Shown here: positions 12,197 to 25,483 of the stretch, one piece after another
How the letters are laid out: each line of letters opens with the position of its first letter
Numbering within the stretch: position 1 is the first letter of the stretch
Assembly (NCBI GenBank): GCA_034440575.1
Contig: JAOTOL010001655.1
Location: 3,302,001 to 3,366,000, forward strand
Source of the DNA: Imbricaverruca yamaguchii
Lineage: Eukaryota > Arthropoda > Thecostraca > Neoverrucidae
DNA length: 64,000 nucleotides
Direction: 5' to 3'
Position numbers and translations under genes: made by a program
Notes under the pieces: generated by a model
What the model was told of the DNA's origin: nothing
The model's database searches: none
What the model saw: only the letters and a program-made list of their open reading frames with translations

Positions 12197-12774
12197 GTGA
12201 CGCATCGCCCCCCACAGCCGGGTTCGTCAGGCTGATTCGAGCTCGACAGGCCCATCCAAAATCCACTGAACCCAGACTTGACCCAAACATCAACTGAGTG
12301 TCGGTTTAATCTTGATCCGGAGCAGGTTTGGAAATATGGGCTTTTCCTGGCTTTTGTCATCCAGAACATTATCCACTCCATAAACGTTCCTCTCATTTTT
12401 GTTCAGCTGATGGTTGAATGGTGCTGTTTATCAAGTAATTGGTATGTGGCAGTGTGCTCATGATTCACTGATAAAAATTGCAAACTGAGATTTTTTTTTA
12501 AAACAGGTTTCAGGAAGCATATTCTCCTCATATTTGATCGCCCAACACGTTTCCTCTCTGCAGCCAGGAATACATACCACAAAGCTAACACTGATCTTGA
12601 GTCACCCTTAAGCTCAAATTTCCCGAACCACGTTATTTTTGCCTGTCAATTATTACGCAATTAACCACTATCCAGTGATAATATGAAATTGCGAGCAAAC
12701 ATGTCCTGTGGTGAGCTCAGTTCTGAACTGAATATGTCTCAGCCGTGTGTGATGTGTGCATGTCATCGCCGCAG
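12197..12774. other. Intron of the nuclear receptor gene (second)
   Basis: Begins GTGACG and ends CGCCGCAG. It is AT-rich in the middle and contains no recognised repeat or exon. Confidence 0.75.
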
Positions 12775-12951
12775 GGTAAGTACCAGCGGCTGATGTCGCT
12801 GTTGCCGGAGCTGTGCGAGCTGGCACTGCGTGGCGAGGACTACTTGTACCAGAAGCACGACACCAACAGTGCCACCTCGCTGCTCATCGAGATGCTGCAC
12901 GCCCGCAGACGTGAGTCCCCACCGGCCGACGCCAGCACACGCCGGCAGTAG
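12775..12951 (+). CDS. Hr39: NR5B (Hr39-type) nuclear receptor, C-terminal LBD exon with AF-2 helix
   Basis: Phase 0 after GCCGCAG. It encodes GKYQRLMSLLPELCELALRG, then EDYLYQKHDTNSATSLLIEM and LHARRR. This is the helix 10-12 end of an NR5B receptor. LLIEML is the activation helix AF-2 (hydrophobic pair, x, Glu, hydrophobic pair), and the LPE..ELA.RGEDYLY.KH block is diagnostic of NR5. In frame the reading continues 13 residues past HARR to TAG at 12949-12951. GTGAGT at 12911 could instead act as a donor leaving phase 1. Insect Hr39 stops a few residues after MLHAKR, so read-through to this stop is my preferred model. Confidence 0.88.
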   Translation, partial: GKYQRLMSLLPELCELALRGEDYLYQKHDTNSATSLLIEMLHARRRESPPADASTRRQ

Positions 12952-14159
12952 ATACTGGAGAACCGAGGCGCCTCGCCCGCTGAGGTCATTCAGCGTTCAT
13001 AAATCTCTGTCACTTGTGGCAACCGTCTAGCAGCGTGTTGGTCAGTCGGGGCTGGTTCGTGGCGCTTCAGCTCATTAATAGGTGTACAGATTATAGTATA
13101 ACACGAGTGTCATGCCATAATCTGCACACCGGTGTCATAAGGTGCGCTGGACGGGCGATGGCGAGTGTTCAAACTACTAGTCGTACGTGGCTCTGCGTTT
13201 ACCTTTTGTATGAGCATCATCTTTCGTGCTCTGTAGCCACGCGCCTTAAAACATTTATGAAGGAGCTAAAGTGATATCAGATGAGATGCATTCGTCAGAT
13301 TCGATCACTAAAGGTGTGTGTCAAATACACCCACTCCTTGAGTTCGAAAGCAAAGTTTCTGGATTACCAGTGCGGCTCCCTTCCGACGGCACTAATCGTG
13401 CTGGACGGCAAATTGTAGTGGTGCTAAGTCCGTGGAGTAAGCTGTCGGCGGTGTAATATGCCATCGTAAAACAACGATGGCGACATCTGCATAGTAAATA
13501 TGATGAAGGTTAAGAAAACCAACATTAAAAGAGTATGCCTAGTTCTGAAAGTAAAATAGGATTTCGATGGCTGAATGAATAGTTTGTGTATCAAAGGCGT
13601 TAGCGTCGGCCAGAGCCAGGTCGCTCATCTGAACTTCTTTCGTGTATGTACCGGAATGGGCTAGGCAGCATGGCTTTGCCCTCGCTTGTAACAAGTGCGG
13701 CATCATGGAACTATTGTTAGAATCCCCCACATTTTCGCGAGTGTTTTCTGTGCTTCTTCCCACACCTACCACTAACCCGCCTCAATACCAAAAGGTATAC
13801 CATCGTGAAGATGGTGATTGTTAGCTGCTGAGCTCTATCACGTTTCGTGCGAGTGAATTCAGCAGTCAGAAGCTTGGCTACCAAGATATCGAACAGTTAC
13901 CTTTTGTCGTTGGTTTTCGTGTATTGCTTCGGTACACTGGCCAGACTCGGTTATATCAGCCATTGTAATGGTGTCACCAGAATAACGGAAGTGGTCGTGC
14001 CGGTTAAGTCCCAGCAACAGTCCGATCACAGCAGTGCCGGCCATGATGTGACGCCTTTCCTACTACACACCCGGTGTGGCTGTCGTGTATTGATTAGCCG
14101 GATCGAAAAGGCGCTAGCGGTACCGAAAAAAGAAGCAGACTTGCGGCTAGTGCGTGTTC
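12952..14159. other. Region downstream of the nuclear receptor gene, nothing recognised
   Basis: 3' untranslated or intergenic DNA. No canonical AATAAA is close to the stop. ATTAAA lies near 13524 and ATAAA near 12997. No other gene was recognised. Confidence 0.45.
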
Positions 14160-14560
14160 GTTAGGCTGCGTTCATTGTTTGCGCTGCTGTGCGTTCAGGG
14201 TGTATGCGATTGTGGGTGTGCGATGACGGGTACGGCTTTGGATCGACAGCCGCCGTACCGTGTGTGACCGGTGGTCTCTCAGTTCTAGGGCGGGCGCAGC
14301 CGGAGCAATGAAAGGGGCGGCGGCGGCGGCGACAGCGGCCGATGGGCCGGCCGGCCGCTCGTCTCACGCCCGATATTACCAGTACAAACGCCGAGGCCGC
14401 ATCATCATCTGCACGCTGGCGCCCCTCGGCGGCCGATCCGCCAGCTGGCGGTGCCCCCGGCGGCCGCCAGGGACGGACGCGATCATTCTGTGCATACGCG
14501 TGTGGTGTTGGTGAGTCAGCGAGCGAGTGAGCGGGTCCGTCGGTGTGACGCGGAGGCCGC
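14160..14560 (+). promoter_or_regulatory. CpG-rich segment with possible first exon
   Basis: A GC- and CpG-rich block with GGCGGC repeats. An ATG at 14308 opens MKGAAAAATAADGPAG and then ARYYQYKRRGRIIICTLAPL. A well-formed donor TTG/GTGAGTCAG stands at 14511. An alanine-rich start followed by a donor in a CpG island looks like a first coding exon, but the protein is not recognised and no downstream exon could be matched. Confidence 0.25.
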
Positions 14561-17500
14561 ACGCGTCCCCAGAGACACACGGGCCTGGTGGAAGTTGGTA
14601 TGTTGGAGTGCCGCTCTTCAGTGCATTGTTGCTGTTCGGACGAGTTGTCGCCGGCTCGTGCCCTCTAACATTTGCCTGTCTGTGCACTTGTCTCATCTGC
14701 CTTGGTCACGAAAGCGGAGCGCAGAGAACGGTCCAAAATGGAAGGTTCATGTGTCAGGCACGTGTGTGGTGACGAGACGGATCAAGACCGTTCAAGATAG
14801 ATCTTGCCCATCTTGTATTTTGAGACGTTTCTGCGCTGCGAACTTCTACAGTATCCTGCCTGTTTGTTTGTGTGCTGGTCTTGAAAGCACCGTGCGGGAG
14901 GTTTATTTTTGGTACACGATTGGAGGTTGCGATTGTTGGGTTTGGACGGAGCTGAACTGGCCGCCCGGACTACCAGATAAGTAGCTAGCATTGCGTGCAG
15001 TCACAAACGCGCCGCTGTGGGTTCAATACCCGACGTTGGACAGCCGCCTGAGGCTTTCCGCCGCTGCTGCCCGCCCACTGACTAAGTGTATGCACAATGA
15101 AAGGACTGTTTGGCTCTGTGCATAAAATTGGCCGACGTACCTGAGCCCGTTACTGAAATCCGTATTTTGATACAACAAATGGTGTCGGCGGGCTGGCGTG
15201 GCTGCGGGCACAGCGTTGTCTAGTTAGTGGCGTGTGACCGGGTGTGGGACGCTCACGTGATCGGGTCTCCGTGCCGGGTGCAATGCCGCATGGTGGCCCA
15301 GTTGTGCGTCGGTGTCGACTGCTGTTCTCGCCCCGCGGCGCCGACCACCTGTCGGTAGGTTGGCCGTGCCGAGCGTTTTGTCTGTTTGTTTTCCGCACCA
15401 TAGTGGTCAAGTAGCGTCCTCCCGACAGACCTCTTTTGTTACCATATTGTTATAAATTATAGATGCCTTGTGCGGAGAACGTGTGTGCGCGTTTGTGCTT
15501 GCGATGGTGCGGGCGTGTTTGGAAGCCGGCGAGGCTGGCCGGACCTGGGAAAGTGGCGTTATAGGTCCGCGACTGACCACCAGTGCCGATAGTGGGTAGC
15601 GTAGCTCTTTGACTGCCTATCTCTCTCCCCTCCCCCTCTATCACTGTCTCCCTCTCTTTCCGTCTGCCTTTTCATGCCGAAAATGGTGACATACCGGGAA
15701 TAGGGCATTAAGATGTACTGTGCATGTGTACTAGTGGTAAAGGTTTGTTCAGCTGTGGTAGTTGTCTGTGTGTGCCTCCCTGGATGTGCCCGTCTCAGGA
15801 CGGTGAGTGGAAAGAACGCAGCAAGCCTGATGTCTTTCGTAGATTATGGTCATGTAGTGCAAACAATTTTGGCTCTTGTGGGTTTTTGTCCTCTCTTCTT
15901 TTGCTTTTCATAACAGGCGTCGTGCATCCGTTAGTGTTTGCAAGTCCTGTATTGACATCAGACTAGTCACGTGGTTATTTTTGCTAGTCAACTCGACTTG
16001 TGTTCAGTATGATTTTAGGAGTGTGGCCGGCTTGTCCATGCACTCGTGTGTCTGTCTGTCTGTGTGTCTGACTATTTTGAAGGTGTTTTTTATACATTCC
16101 ATACGTCTGTGTAGGGGGTAGTCAGTCGGGTTGTGGCATCTTCTCACTGGTGGTCTGGCGCGGTCTGGTTGCGCACTAACCGGTCCGGCGCGGCCTCTGG
16201 TGTGCACGCGATTGCGGAGGTGTTCCGCAGGCGTAGGTCGTCAGTGAGCGCGATTTTAATCTGCTTAAGCACATTGGAGAAGTGATTCGGTCGCTGCTGC
16301 GGGCGGGACTCATGTTGAAGTGAATAGAGGTATATCACCAGCCATGTTGTGCTGTGTCGACTTTTTTGGCTTCTTTTTGTGATTGGGAGACGAATGGACT
16401 GCACTGCGCTACAGGACTCGTCGCAAAACTTCTTACCGAATCAGGAATTGACTGGGCTTCTACAAATGGTTCGTCATAACTATTAGAGGCTGGGCCGTGT
16501 ATATCCATCTTCAAAGTGAAAGGAACCCTGCACGAAATTGAACAGACACAGGTGTACGAATTTTATGGTATCCAGTCGTGTCACACATCGGTTCTGGAAT
16601 CGCCCCTTCTGCTTCCTTTCTCAGTGCATCGTTTGCGTGTGCGCCTGAGCCGCACCACTTAAGTTTGTATTGCTCATTCAGGCTGTCAGCAACTCCAATT
16701 CAGTATGCATTAAGTAGTATCTGTTGCATTAGGAATGCATTAAGAAATATTTGTTCGTAATGTTTAAAAAGATGATGCCGTGTTTCCGCATGCAGATAGT
16801 TGGCTAGCCGAGGCCAAGCCTTCAGCCATGGTTATGGGCATGCTAGTTTCTGTACTTCTCCAAATGAACTCACCTGTTACTTATAACTCTTATACTATTA
16901 ACCCCAGTTGGCTCCCTTCTGAGTAGAAGAGAAGTTAGAAGGATTTCAGTTATAAATAGAGGCGAACAGTCACCACACCTGCGGCAACAAGCGAACAGTG
17001 CGCAATCGGCCGTGAAGTTAAAACTCGGCCAGCCGCCCCCGCCGGCGGGTTTGTCTGCTCAATGCTATTGAGCGGGTTTGTCGGCCCATATGAACGCCAT
17101 ACTGTTTTTACATGCCCGTCTAGTCTCTTACTTTAATGTTGTCTGGGATCACACCGGGGGCAGGTCAACCCATCCAACACAAACTGATTTTGTTTTAATC
17201 CCGGGACTTCTCGGTTTCCCAAGCAAATTTTGAAATTCATTTGTGTAAAATGCTTGATTTGAAGCCCCCAGAACTCCAAGGCCTGGCGGCGTCCATGTCC
17301 AGAGGCACAGCCAACATTTTCTGAACGGGGAGCCCTGACAAAAACAGAATATAAAATAGAGTGACCTCGTCCGGCGTGCTTGGTGAGTCGCAAATTTCTG
17401 GATTTGCTTGGTGAAAATTACCAAATTTCTTGTTTGGTCTGGTGTATTTTGGTTCCTAAAGGTGGGGGTGGGCCACCGCCCCTGGCCGCGCCTCCGGCCA

Positions 17501-18959
17501 TGTCTAAAGTCGCTAACCTGAGACGACCTCGAATGAATTTGATTGCTTATTTGAATCATAGGTGTTCAATTATAAGAAGTGTGCTCGTACCTTATTCTGC
17601 CATGCTGTGCAGCATGGTATTTGTGGTTAAGGAGTAGAATATTTATGGTAACTATAATGGCCGTAGGTTTCTGTAAATTATTAGGTGGGACACAAAACTT
17701 GAAGGCAAAGGGCAGTGCCAAATGGATTGGGGGCCATGCCGTAGGGTCCCATGTTAAAAGTTGAAATTGTTTGGGGTGGAGCGCAAGTGTCCTCCCAAGA
17801 GCATGCAAAGCTATCGCCCTGGATATTATCAGGGCGGATGGAACGAGGATAAGTGTTGGTACATACCAGGTCACCGGATCACATTAAAACACGCTGGCTG
17901 AAGCAGGAAGAAGTAGATGTATGATAGCATGGTTTAACCACAGGCTCGAAATGGGGGGACAAATCATGGACCCGGTGAGTTTGAACAGGACAGAGGGGCC
18001 TGCCCCCAAATAAAGATCCTCGGAATTCAGCCATTTTTTCAATGTCATTTTCGATCACTTCAATTCAATGTCCAATGTATTTCAATTTGTCAGATTTACA
18101 ATTGTTAAAAATGATATTTTGGGGACTAAAAGTTCCTTAAAAATTGGCAAGTTTCACTACTTGCCACTGCCTATGAACATTTAGGTTCATGTCGTATGTG
18201 CTGAACCCGATTTCACGATCACCACAGAGCAATGTTGTAGGTATGTTAAACGTTGGCCTCTTGTAGCAGGAAAACATAAAATATCAGACGGTGGCTTTAT
18301 GGTAGCAAACATGGACCTGCAATTATCTTCCCCATGTTTTCCTGTTTTACGGGGACATATTTTGATGCAATTACAGCCAGGGTGTGACAGTGAGGACATG
18401 TACCCCCACGTGGAAGGTGGTGTCCCCCAGGCCAGGAAAAGGCGTCCCTCTGAAAGGGTTCCAGTGTACTCGCTCAATTTTGTTTTCGGCCGGAGGCACC
18501 CCTATGAAATGCGATGGCATCCACTTGGAGGAAAAGCCGAGTTTTCCAGGAAGGGCCGAGTGCATCCCGCCCCCGTCGAATTTTGCAGCCAGAGGCTCCA
18601 GATGCTTCCACAGGCCTCTCCAGGTGCTTTCGCAGTCGCGCCGTTCCAAATAAATGGCGCCCCTCCAGACAAGAGGCCCCATGATAGTCTCTGGATCTAC
18701 CCCTGATTACAGCATTGCTCTCTCGCGGTTATGAACTCCTGGTTATCTCCGGCTAGTTATCAAATTGTGCGCATTCACGTGTGGCTACTCTTGAAAAACT
18801 GGCAACTTCCGTTCAAACATTAAGAGGAAAGTGGTAATTTGAAGAGAACAAAAAAAAAATAGACTTGATCCTCCTATTCGTATTACACTCAACCATTGTG
18901 CACACGCCGCACCTTCGACACCTTTGAAATTATTTCGATATCTCAACATTCTGATACGG
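14561..18959. other. Long stretch without recognised genes
   Basis: Mostly unique-looking sequence with no conserved frame. A pyrimidine-rich tract lies at 15610-15680. Segments at 17455-17510 (GGTGGGGGTGGGCCACCGCCCC then CGCGCCTCCGG) and about 17945-18010 (GGGGGGACAAATCATGGACC) resemble ends of decayed DNA transposons, but none can be delimited. Confidence 0.4.
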
Positions 18960-19790
18960 TACGGCAAGCCGCGTTGAATGGCATCCACATTATGCAAATT
19001 GAAGCCATAGCCACGAAACGCGAGGACTCTGAAAATTAAACGAACCTTTGACCTTGAGACTTGATCTGACGTTTCCCGGGTTGAAATGTTACTCGAGGGT
19101 TGTCCACGAGCTTCCTCCGGATGCCAAGCATGGGTAGCTTTGGGCGAAAACGAAGAAGCACGGGGCAATCGAAGAGATGAGTTTGATCCTTGACTTTAAA
19201 AATTAATGAGATTTCTGAACAATTTGCTAGAGTACCTGGCGGCACATCGAATGACTCTGTTGATGAAAATTGAAGACATAGAGACGCGGCGCGAGAACTT
19301 CAAACACTTTAAGCTAGCCTTCGGTCTTATGGTTTGACATTGACAAGTCTCGGCTTGAAATATTACTCGTGGTGCACCACGGGCTATTGCTTGATGCAAG
19401 ATGTGCGTAACTTAGGGCGAATAAGAAGATTCGAGGCGACCAAAGAAACCAGTGTGACGTTTGACTTTAGAAATTAGTTCCATTTGGTAACATTATAATA
19501 CGGCACAAGTCCCGTCGAATGACACCCACTGGGTGCAAATTAGCACCATGGCGACGAATCGCGAGGACTTCGAAAAATGCAAACTAGCCTTTGACCATGA
19601 GGTTTTATTCTTGACATATCCCGGTTTTAAAATGTTCTAACATGTTCGAGGATTCACCATGGGCTGTCATTTGTCACGATTGCACATTCGTTGTCAGGAA
19701 TGCCATCATTTTTTTGTAAATTGAAGAAATAGCGACGAAACGCGATGAAATCGAACAACTCAAGCCTTTGACCTTGACATGTCCCGGTTT
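18960..19790. repeat. Degenerate tandem repeat, unit about 275 bp
   Basis: Three to three and a half diverged copies. The segment GAATG(G/A)C near 18976, 19247 and 19523, followed each time by GCAAATT-GA--CCAT-GCGACGAA-CGCGAGGACTT, then CCTTTGACC and TCTTGACAT, sets the period at 271-276 bp. A shorter last copy begins near 19697. It is not coding. Confidence 0.7.
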
Positions 19791-19804
19791 GGAATGGAGC
19801 TGGA

Positions 19805-19938
<134 letters not shown>

Positions 19939-20454
19939 ATTTGTTTCTCCAGAACCAAAGTTACCGGAATCCTAGTTGCCTACAATGATGGAAGGTGGGT
20001 GGACGGCGATGACGACAGAGGACTTTCAGGGCTTGCACATCTAGCCTTAAAATCATTCCTGCATCCATGCGATTGGATCGCACCTGGAAGCAACGTGGTG
20101 GCGCAATTTCCACAAAACATCAAATGTGTGGAACAATGCGCGACATCTTCCTATGAAGTCCAAGATCAGAAGAGCACAATAATGTGTGCATGTGCATATG
20201 CATGAAGCGCATATATGCATTTGAGCATTGGTTTGATCTTTTGCACTTGTATCCGCATCGCCTAAATTCGTGGTGGTGAGAAAAAAATACGGGGAGGGCG
20301 ATTAAACCTTGTTCACCTTCAGCGGAAACAAATGACAAGAAATAAATTATTCATGACAACACTAAAACACACAACTCTTCATAGAGAGGCTCATCTGAGG
20401 CAAGTATTACTTTTGGCCTGCTTCATGTATCTTGGCCGCGAGCAGTGCAATTGC

Positions 20455-21060
20455 GGCCAGTGGCGGATCCAGGAAGGGGCCATTGGATCAAGCCCCTCCC
20501 CCTTGAGCTCCTTCGTTACCCAAGGTCGATGCCTACAATAAATTTCCTGAAGACGTGTTTCAAAATAGGTCGTGACGAAGTATACAACAAATTTGGAGCT
20601 GCAGGGTGACCCCAGGCCACCAGTGAGAACCATGGGACCGACGAAACAGCCCGGGCTCCGAACTCTGGGAGGCCGGACCGACCAGGGTGGGGGCCCCAGA
20701 CCGATGAAGAGGATAACCGACTCGACAGGGAGTTCTCACAGGCAGACGCTGAGGGCCACAGTCCGGGCCAACGTTAAGGGCGTCTGGGCCGACGGAACCC
20801 ATCCACCAAGTCGTTCAAAAGGCCTCCAGGCAAGGACCTCCTGAGTCAACAATGAAGGCTCTCAACCGACAGGTAAGGCCACTGAGCCGGCGGATAGGGC
20901 CCTTGGCGGCCGGAGAAAATCCCGAGCCAGTATGAAGGGTCCCTGGGCTCAGGGGCGCACGTAGGATTGTCCTAAGGTGTCGTCCAGGCTCTTCATAGTT
21001 GGCTTGGAGCCCTCCGTAGGCCCAGCCCATGGGAACCATATGTCTGCTCGGGGCTCTCTC
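20455..21060. repeat. Probable decayed transposon end and GC-rich degenerate repeat
   Basis: CCAGTGGCGGATCCAGGAAG at about 20457 followed by GGGGCC...GCCCCTCCCCC resembles the terminal motif of many invertebrate DNA transposons. From 20600 to 21000 the sequence is an irregular GC-rich set of roughly 30-40 bp units with GGGACCGACG and GGCCGGACCGACC motifs. No transposase was recognised. Confidence 0.4.
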
Positions 21061-21711
21061 CAATGACCTAGGATCTTTTAAATGGCTAGGACTCTCTTTT
21101 TGTGAGGAACCACTTCCGTTGACTCATACAATTTTCTTTTTTTGCTGGCAGGTCCCTCTCCGTCAGATCAGGGGCCTTCCGCCAGCCCGGGGTCTATCCA
21201 CCCGTCTCGACATCCCCTTGATTGGATACGGTTCAACCCGGAGAGGAGGGCGGCACTACCGGACTGACCTCAGTTTAAGTCATGGGTGTGGGATCGCAAG
21301 ATCAATTTGAGGAAGGTGGCTCAGCTCTAGGTCGATCAACCTAGTGTACCCCTAAATACCAATTTTCCCCGGATTTGGGCCACTTTTTGCCATCTTGAAG
21401 TCAAAGGATTTGAAAAGCTGGGGGAAGGATAGTCTGGAGCCCTTCCACATGAATAGGATACTACACCCCTGGTTGGAGTAAATAACCGTATAGAGGAGAA
21501 CGTGCCGAGAAGTTGAAAACCGTATGCCTGGATGACGATGAGTGCAAGTTGCTGAGTAGTTGAAGGCGCGTCGAGTCCATGAAGGGTAGAGTTGAGTAGC
21601 AGGAGAGCAGGAGAATTGCAGGGCTGGTGGTGACATGTGTACATACTTGAAGGTTTCTGAATATTATTGTGGGGGGGGGGGACATGTTACATGAAGGCAA
21701 TGCGTTGATCC

Positions 21712-21713
<2 letters not shown>

Positions 21714-21771
<58 letters not shown>
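21714..21771. repeat. Poly(T) plus (GT)n microsatellite
   Basis: About 30 T followed by about 14 GT units. A run of 11 G lies just upstream (21671-21681). Confidence 0.96.
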
Positions 21772-21776
<5 letters not shown>

Positions 21777-21983
21777 GCTGTGCGTATACTCGTGCATGTG
21801 CGTGCGCACGTATGTGTGCAAGTGTTGGTGGCAGGCTTGTCCGTTGCTGTACACTGGGGTACTGATGACCTTGACCTGTTCGTGACAAAACGCCTCGGAC
21901 CGTGGTCACGCGGAAACAAGACAGGAGACGTATGCTGGTGCATGAAATGTGTCGTGAATTAAAGGAGTCCACATTTCCGCAAG

Positions 21984-22446
21984 TATTTATTTATTTATTT
22001 ATTTAACGATATATGCCCTCCACGTGCAGTGGCTTTTACGGACAGTCTGGGTTGAACTCACAGATATTTACAAAGAAAGAATAGATATGTGGTCAATAGT
22101 GGGAGCAGATGCGCAACAAACATTCGTACGCCAATATAATCCAATATCCATATCACTTTCCGCACTGCATACAGTGTACCTGCAACACGAGTTATACACG
22201 AGTGGCTTGTAGAAGTGATAGGAAAGCGATGGCCTAAAGGTGATTTCATAGTTTACACATATCCATGATGTAATTTTTTTTTGTGTGACTAGTGTTGTTC
22301 GTGGAGATACGCTAGTGCATGTTTCTTGAAGTTAGACAGCCTGGATGTTTTTGTTTCAGTAGGAAGTTTGTTGTAGTGGAAGACAGACGAGTAGATAAAT
22401 CTCCTGCGGCCAGGCTCTCTGTGTATGGCTGGCAGGTGCAGATAGT
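21984..22446 (-). mobile_element. 3' end of a LINE (outer element, right part split off)
   Basis: On the minus strand, frames near 22440-22290 encode DYLHLPAIHREPGRRRF and YSSVFHYNKLPTETKT, ending ALAYLHEQH and a stop. This is the C-terminus typical of jockey/L2-like reverse transcriptase ORFs. The element ends at an (AAAT)n tail, seen on the plus strand as TTTATTTATTT at 21985-22004. The matching upstream part lies at 25484-25946, because a second LINE is inserted between them. Confidence 0.75.
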
Positions 22447-25400
22447 CATAAAGACATAAAAGATTAGTGCAACTATGAGCCACAAGGGCCCTTCTTGGTT
22501 GCACTCTGTACACTGAACCAGTTGCCCACCAAATCTGCCAATCAGCCCTCCCTGTAATACTAAAAAGCAAGCCCTCTATTCTTATAATGATTGTCTATGC
22601 TGTTTTTTAAAGATGTTCAATGTGCTGCTACTGATGATGTTTTCTGACAGCTGGTTCCAGTGTTCCACTACCCTGTTGGCGAAGAAAGTTTGCCTTAACC
22701 TTCTGCTGTGGTTAATTTTTATTTTGAATGTATGACCTCTAATTGCATCATTTCTGTTAAATTCAAACATTTCCCCAAGGTATCCCCTCTCCAGACCATT
22801 GACAAATTTAAAGACCTCGATGAGATCTCCTCTCAGCCTTCTATATCTAAGTGAAAACATATTCAATTTCTTCAATCTTTCCTCATATGCCAGGTTGCTT
22901 ATGCCATTAACCATTTTTGTAGCCCTCTTTTGTACTCTCTCTAAAAGCCAACAATCTTTTTCATAGCTAGGAGACCAAGCTTGGATGCAGTATTCCAAAT
23001 GTGGCCTGACGTATGCACAGTAAAGCTTCCTGATCACTTCCTCACTTCTGTATGATACATTCCTATTTATTGCCCCGAGCATTCTCAGTGCCTTCTTCCT
23101 GGCTTCCTTGGTCTGTTCTGATGCCCCCAGTTTTGTGTTTAGAATAACACCTAAATCCTTCTCCTGTTGAGTCACTGATAGCACTTGGCCACCCATCAAG
23201 TATGGAGCCTTCATATGTTGCTTACCTACATGCATGATTTTGCACTTATCAAAGTTAATTTTCATTTGCCATTCTTCGGACCACTTCACAAGTTCGTCTA
23301 AGTCTTTTTGCAGCGAGATATGCTCATCCTGACCTGTTATTGCCCTAAAGACCTTCAAATCATCTGCAAATTTCAAAACTTTACTGCTTAGGCCACTTTC
23401 AATGTTATTTACAAATATAATGAACAGTAATGGCCCTAGTACTGACCCCTGGGGGACTCCACTAAGAACATTTTCCCATGATGACTTTGTACCATTTACC
23501 ATCACTCTTTGCTGTCTATCTGAAAGCCACAACTCTATCCATTTAAGATGCTACCTGCAATACCATGGGACTGAAGCTGTATCATTAATCGTTTATGGGG
23601 TACCTTGTCAAAGGCCTTACTAAAGTCAAGATATGCTACATCAACCTGATTTCCCTGATCAAATTGTTCTGTGGCGAAGTTAAAAAAGTCCAAGAGGTTT
23701 GTGAGACACGATCGTCCTTTTCTAAACCCATGTTGAGTATCTTGAATCAATCTGCTACCTTCCAGATAACTAACTATTCTATCCTTGATAATTGATTCGA
23801 GTACCTTGCAGACTAGGGATGTGAGACTTATTGGCCTATAGTTTTCAACTTTCCCTCTTTCTCCTTTCTTGAAAATAGGAACTACATTTGCCCTTTTCCA
23901 ATCGGTTGGAATTTCATTATGTGAAACTGATCTACAAAATATTATACTAAGTGGAAATGCCAGTTCCTTTTCAGTTTCCCGCAACACCCTAGCATAAATA
24001 TCATCAGGTCCTGCTGCCTTATTTGGCTTTATTTTCCTGATATGATTGTAAACAACATCACTATCAATGAAATCAACATCATTTGTCAGATCCCATGTAA
24101 CTGAACTATGGTGTACTGTCGGCAGATTGGTCATATCTTCCAATGTAAACACTGATTTGAACTGCTTGCTCAGCTCCTCAACCATCTCACTATCCTCACC
24201 CAATGTAGTCCCATTTACTTCCAGTGGACCAATTGTGCTAGAAACTTTACTCAGCTTGTAGAAACTAAAGAACTTTTTACTGTCCCCATTACAGTTTCTA
24301 GCTAAATCCAGTTCCTTTGCTCGCTTTGCTACTCTGGTTTTTTTGCTTCACAGTGTCTCTAGCTTTTCGATACGCCTTTAGATTAATGACATTTGAGGCT
24401 TCTTTAAAAACTCTAAATGCAGTTTTCTTAGCCTTAATTGCTTTTATCACGTCTGGTGTAAGCCATGCTGGCTTTCCTACCCTTCTTTTGTGTCTTTGCT
24501 TTTGGGGGACATGTCTAATCTGAGTTTCCTTCAAGTAAGATTTGAACGTTTCCCACATTTCACAGGCATTTAAATTGGAGAATTCTTCTTCCCATCTGAT
24601 GGCACTTAAAGCCGCTCTAATGCCGTTAAAGTCTGCTCTGTTGAAATTTGGAAACTTTACCAAATTATCCTTGATAATTTCCCCTACATGTGCCTTGAAT
24701 CTAACTATGTTATGGTGACATTTTCCCAGAGTTTCGCCTGCAGTCAAGTCTTGAACCAAGTCACTTAAATCCGAGAATACAAGGTCCAAGAATGAACCAT
24801 GCCTGGTAGGTTCCGATACAAACTGGTGTAAGAACAGGTCCTCTTCAAGGCATTTCCTGAACATTTTGCATCATGGGGAGCCAACACCAGCATTTTCATA
24901 ACCTTTTAGATTAAAGTCACCGAGAATAAGGCACTTCCTCTTAAAGTTTCTACTGATTTCCTCACAAATCACCTTGTCAAGCTCCAGTTGCTGAGAATGT
25001 GGCAGGGTTCCTGATCGGTAGAAAGCTCCTATCCTAAGAGTATTGCTGTTGCCTTTTCCCACAGTGACATCAAGGCAAGTGGACTCCACAGACACATTTT
25101 TATCCCCACCTGCTACTTTTTGAGAACTGAATAAGCTATTCATATAGAGCATTACACCACCCCCTTTCATTGCTGGACCCCTATTGCACGAAAACATATT
25201 GTATCCCTGGATCTCATAGTCCTGTAAGTTATCTCCAAAATACCCTTCACTGACCCATGCCTCCGTAATGCAAACAAAATCTGGTTCCTCCTCAGCAACA
25301 TAACACTTGAACTCATCAAATTTGGAACGGATACTCTGAGCATTAAACATCATACACTTAACAAATGCTCCATAACCACCCTTGGCTCCCTCATATTGAG

Positions 25401-25483
25401 GAGTCCCTTTATCACTAGATGAACTATAACTCTGCCCCCTTGAGTTGCTGCTGTCCCTATTTGCAGACTTTGAGGTTCTATTG
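22447..25483 (-). mobile_element. CR1-like LINE, near-intact ORF2 with three breaks, nested in another LINE
   Basis: Read on the minus strand, the element encodes an apurinic-type endonuclease (FNAQSIRSKFDEF, ITEAWVS, LILGDFNL; about 25353-24871). A reverse transcriptase follows, with motifs YLDFSKAFDKVPHKRL, SGVPQGSVLGPLLF and the catalytic KFADDLKVF (about 24203-22582). The C-terminus ends near 22590. The 3' end has TTTATGTC-type 8-bp repeats, as in CR1 elements. The copy is broken by an in-frame TGA at 24871-24873, a frameshift at a 7-T run near 24338-24344, and a one-base loss near 23540. These few defects indicate a young copy. Fragments of the same family lie at 29695 and 34081. An alternative label is jockey-superfamily LINE. 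Confidence 0.9.
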
